Shown piece after piece: positions 5,357 to 7,245 of a DNA stretch of 7,245 nucleotides. The notes under the pieces are model-generated. The model saw nothing but the letters and a program-made list of their open reading frames with translations, had not been told where the DNA came from and did no database searches. Positions within the stretch are counted from its first letter, which is position 1. Each line of letters opens with the position of its first letter. The stretch covers positions 1 to 7,245 of the forward strand of contig SLBU01000057.1 of NCBI GenBank assembly GCA_007126175.1. The letters are read 5' to 3'. This DNA comes from Kiritimatiellia bacterium. GTDB taxonomy: Bacteria > Verrucomicrobiota > Kiritimatiellia > UBA8416. The translations under genes and the position numbers were made by a program.

Positions 5357-7245
5357 TTAATCCTCTTCCTCGGTGTTCTCGGAATCGCTTTCCCCATCTG
5401 GTTCGAGGGCCACATTTTCCATATCGACATCCAAATCAATCAGGATCTCGCGTGGTCCTGCGCCACAGGGTGGTCCCACGATACCACGTTCTTCGAGAAT
5501 GTCGATGATTCTTGCCGCACGCGTATACCCGATGCGCATACGGCGTTGCAGCGATGAGGTTGACGCGCGCTGTGTTTCGCGGATAATGGCAATTGCCTGC
5601 TCGATGAGTGCATCATCTTCACCATCATCCATAGATTCAGGTGCCGCGGTCGATTTTTCGAGTTTATTTTTGATTTCCATTTCGAAGGCTGGTTCGGCCT
5701 GTTCCTTCATGTAGGTGACGAGCCGTTCGACCTCCTCGTCGGTGATCATGGCCCCTTGCGCACGAATCAGTTTGCTGGAGGCCGGTGGCAGATAGAGCAT
5801 ATCGCCTTGTCCGAGCAGTTTGTCTGCGCCGGATTGATCGAGAATCGTCCGGCTATCGACTTTCTGGGCCACTTGGAATCCGATACGCGCGGGGAAATTG
5901 GCCTTGATGGTACCAGTGATCACGTTAACCGAGGGGCGCTGGGTTGCAATAATCATGTGGATGCCTACGGCACGGGAAAGCTGGGCCAGGCGCGCAATGC
6001 TATTTTCAATCTCGGCCCCTGCGGCCAGCATCAAATCGGCGAGTTCGTCGATCACGATAACAATATAGGGGACCGAGGCTGGCAGGTCGTCCGTGCGATT
6101 GTTTTCCCCGTTGGCATCGGCAAAGAGCTCGCCTTGAGTGGCAATGTGGCGGTTATTAAAGCTTTCGATATTGCGTACGCGTGCCTTGGCAAACATTTTG
6201 TAGCGTCCCTCCATCTCGTTGATGGCCCATCGCAGGCTGAGCGACACTTTTTTGGGGTCGGTAATTACGGGTACCACGAGATGGGGTAAATCGTTGTAGA
6301 TGGAGAATTCCACGATTTTGGGATCGACGAGGATCAGTCGCAGTTCGTCGGGGCTTTTGCACATGAAAAGCCCGCAAAGCATGGCGTTGATGCATACAGA
6401 TTTCCCGGCACCGGTAGCACCGGCAACCAGCAGGTGAGGCATTTTGGCTAAATCGGCAACTACGTTTTTGCCACCGACATCCTTGCCCAGCACGAGCGGG
6501 AGGCGGGCGGTGCCTGCGCGCCATTCCTCGCTCTCGATCATATCTCGAATCACCACCATTTTGGCGATTTCGTTGGGCACTTCAATGCCAACAACCCCTT
6601 TCCCTGGAACAGGGGCTTGCACACGCAGGCTGTGCGCCTTGAGGGCGAGTGCGAGATTGTTGGATAGCGCCGCAATGCGTTCAACCCGGACCCCTCTGGC
6701 CGGCAGAAGCTCATAGCGTGTAACGACAGGGCCTTGCTTGATGCTGGAAATTTCGGCGCTAATACCAAACTCGTCCAGTGTTCGTATGAGCAAGGCACCG
6801 ACGACTTGGTTATCACCGACGGACCCTCCGCGGCCATCGCGCGCCGGGGCGTTGAGCAAGGATATCGGCGGTAATGTGTAATGCGGGAATTGTGCTTTGT
6901 CGGGGTCGATCACAGGTGCAGGCAGCGGCGGGCCCTTCGGTGTGAGGTCGGAATCGTCGTCATCCTCCATCGCGCTCTCGGTTTGTTTTTTTGTGGTGCG
7001 CTTGTGCAAGATCCGTTGCACGCCTGACTCGGAGGTCAATCGTCGTTTTTGCGGTTCCTCTGGCGCTTCGGGTAGGTCGTCCTCGACATCTGGTTTCGTC
7101 GTTGTTCCGGCAGCCGCCTCCGCCACAGCCTTTTTGCGTAATTGTTTCTGCAGGCGTGCCTGTTCGCGGCGTAGCACACGTGCCTCTTTCTCCATTTCAA
7201 GATTTTGACCATCGAGGCGCATATGCTTGCTGCCGAAGTAATCGA
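5357..7245 (-). CDS. ftsK: DNA translocase FtsK/SpoIIIE (N-terminus outside window)
   Basis: The frame stays open through the window edge (…DYFGSKH before the Met at 7222), so ~629 residues are seen and the membrane-spanning N-terminus is missing only because of the cut. FtsK pumps DNA at the septum and helps resolve and segregate chromosome ends. Numbering from Met 7222: a charged, probably coiled-coil linker (~1-40, EKEARVLRREQARLQKQL) and an acidic linker to ~112; the alpha domain (~115-215, GPVVTRYELLPARGVRV, VPGKGVVGIEVPN); the RecA-like motor (~215-520) with Walker A GATGAGKS (K274), Walker B VIDELADL (D392), ATQRPSVNVITG and SGADKLLGQGDML; and the winged-helix gamma domain (~537-596, RRMRIGYTRAARIIDILEERG), which in known FtsK reads orienting sequences and contacts XerD. 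A ~25-residue acidic tail (…SDSENTEEED) follows. First visible gene of a minus-strand cluster with the RodZ-like gene and rimO. Confidence 0.96.
   Translation of the reverse strand, partial: DYFGSKHMRLDGQNLEMEKEARVLRREQARLQKQLRKKAVAEAAAGTTTKPDVEDDLPEAPEEPQKRRLTSESGVQRILHKRTTKKQTESAMEDDDDSDLTPKGPPLPAPVIDPDKAQFPHYTLPPISLLNAPARDGRGGSVGDNQVVGALLIRTLDEFGISAEISSIKQGPVVTRYELLPARGVRVERIAALSNNLALALKAHSLRVQAPVPGKGVVGIEVPNEIAKMVVIRDMIESEEWRAGTARLPLVLGKDVGGKNVVADLAKMPHLLVAGATGAGKSVCINAMLCGLFMCKSPDELRLILVDPKIVEFSIYNDLPHLVVPVITDPKKVSLSLRWAINEMEGRYKMFAKARVRNIESFNNRHIATQGELFADANGENNRTDDLPASVPYIVIVIDELADLMLAAGAEIENSIARLAQLSRAVGIHMIIATQRPSVNVITGTIKANFPARIGFQVAQKVDSRTILDQSGADKLLGQGDMLYLPPASSKLIRAQGAMITDEEVERLVTYMKEQAEPAFEMEIKNKLEKSTAAPESMDDGEDDALIEQAIAIIRETQRASTSSLQRRMRIGYTRAARIIDILEERGIVGPPCGAGPREILIDLDVDMENVALEPDGESDSENTEEED
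5361..5366 (-). promoter_or_regulatory. Ribosome binding site of the RodZ-like gene
   Basis: AGAGGA on the minus strand, 6 nt before ATG 5354, formed by the last Glu/Asp codons of ftsK. It fixes the start and suggests coupled translation from ftsK. Confidence 0.55.

Noticed and set aside
5756..6289. 177-codon plus-strand open frame opposite ftsK
   Set aside because: It lies opposite the conserved motor domain of ftsK, has no recognisable motif and no separate support.

Overview
The window carries two convergent, tightly packed gene sets from a moderately GC-rich bacterial chromosome. A TonB-type membrane anchor, an L,D-transpeptidase and a LysM domain point to a diderm (Gram-negative-type) cell. 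The mix of a TPR protein, an ITIH-like VWA protein and an FtsK/RodZ/RimO cluster would fit a PVC-superphylum lineage such as Kiritimatiellota or Verrucomicrobiota. That placement is an impression without a marker-gene comparison.

Left half, plus strand (1-3280): the 3' end of a TPR protein (cut by the window edge), then a 597-605 residue membrane-anchored VWA protein that overlaps it, then a membrane-anchored LysM/L,D-transpeptidase 49 nt downstream. The VWA protein starts with a transmembrane helix almost identical to that of E. coli TonB (LLSVxIHGA, with the Ser-x3-His pair). It continues with a long Pro/acid-rich linker and ends in a VWA domain with a near-complete MIDAS and an ITIH-family-like C-terminus instead of a TonB C-terminal domain. 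This suggests a TonB-like, ExbB/ExbD-coupled protein with a VWA effector, next to a peptidoglycan cross-linking enzyme. It is the most unusual feature of the window.

Right half, minus strand (7245-3305): ftsK (5' end and membrane part beyond the window edge), a RodZ-like HTH/single-TM protein 2 nt downstream, and rimO overlapping its end by 8 nt with a probable TTG start. This is a housekeeping cluster: chromosome translocation at the septum, cell-shape/cytoskeleton anchoring, and methylthiolation of ribosomal protein S12.

The two sets meet tail to tail with only 24 nt between stop codons and no recognisable intrinsic terminator. I see no RNA genes, mobile elements, CRISPR arrays or pseudogenes, and no gene-free stretch longer than 50 nt.
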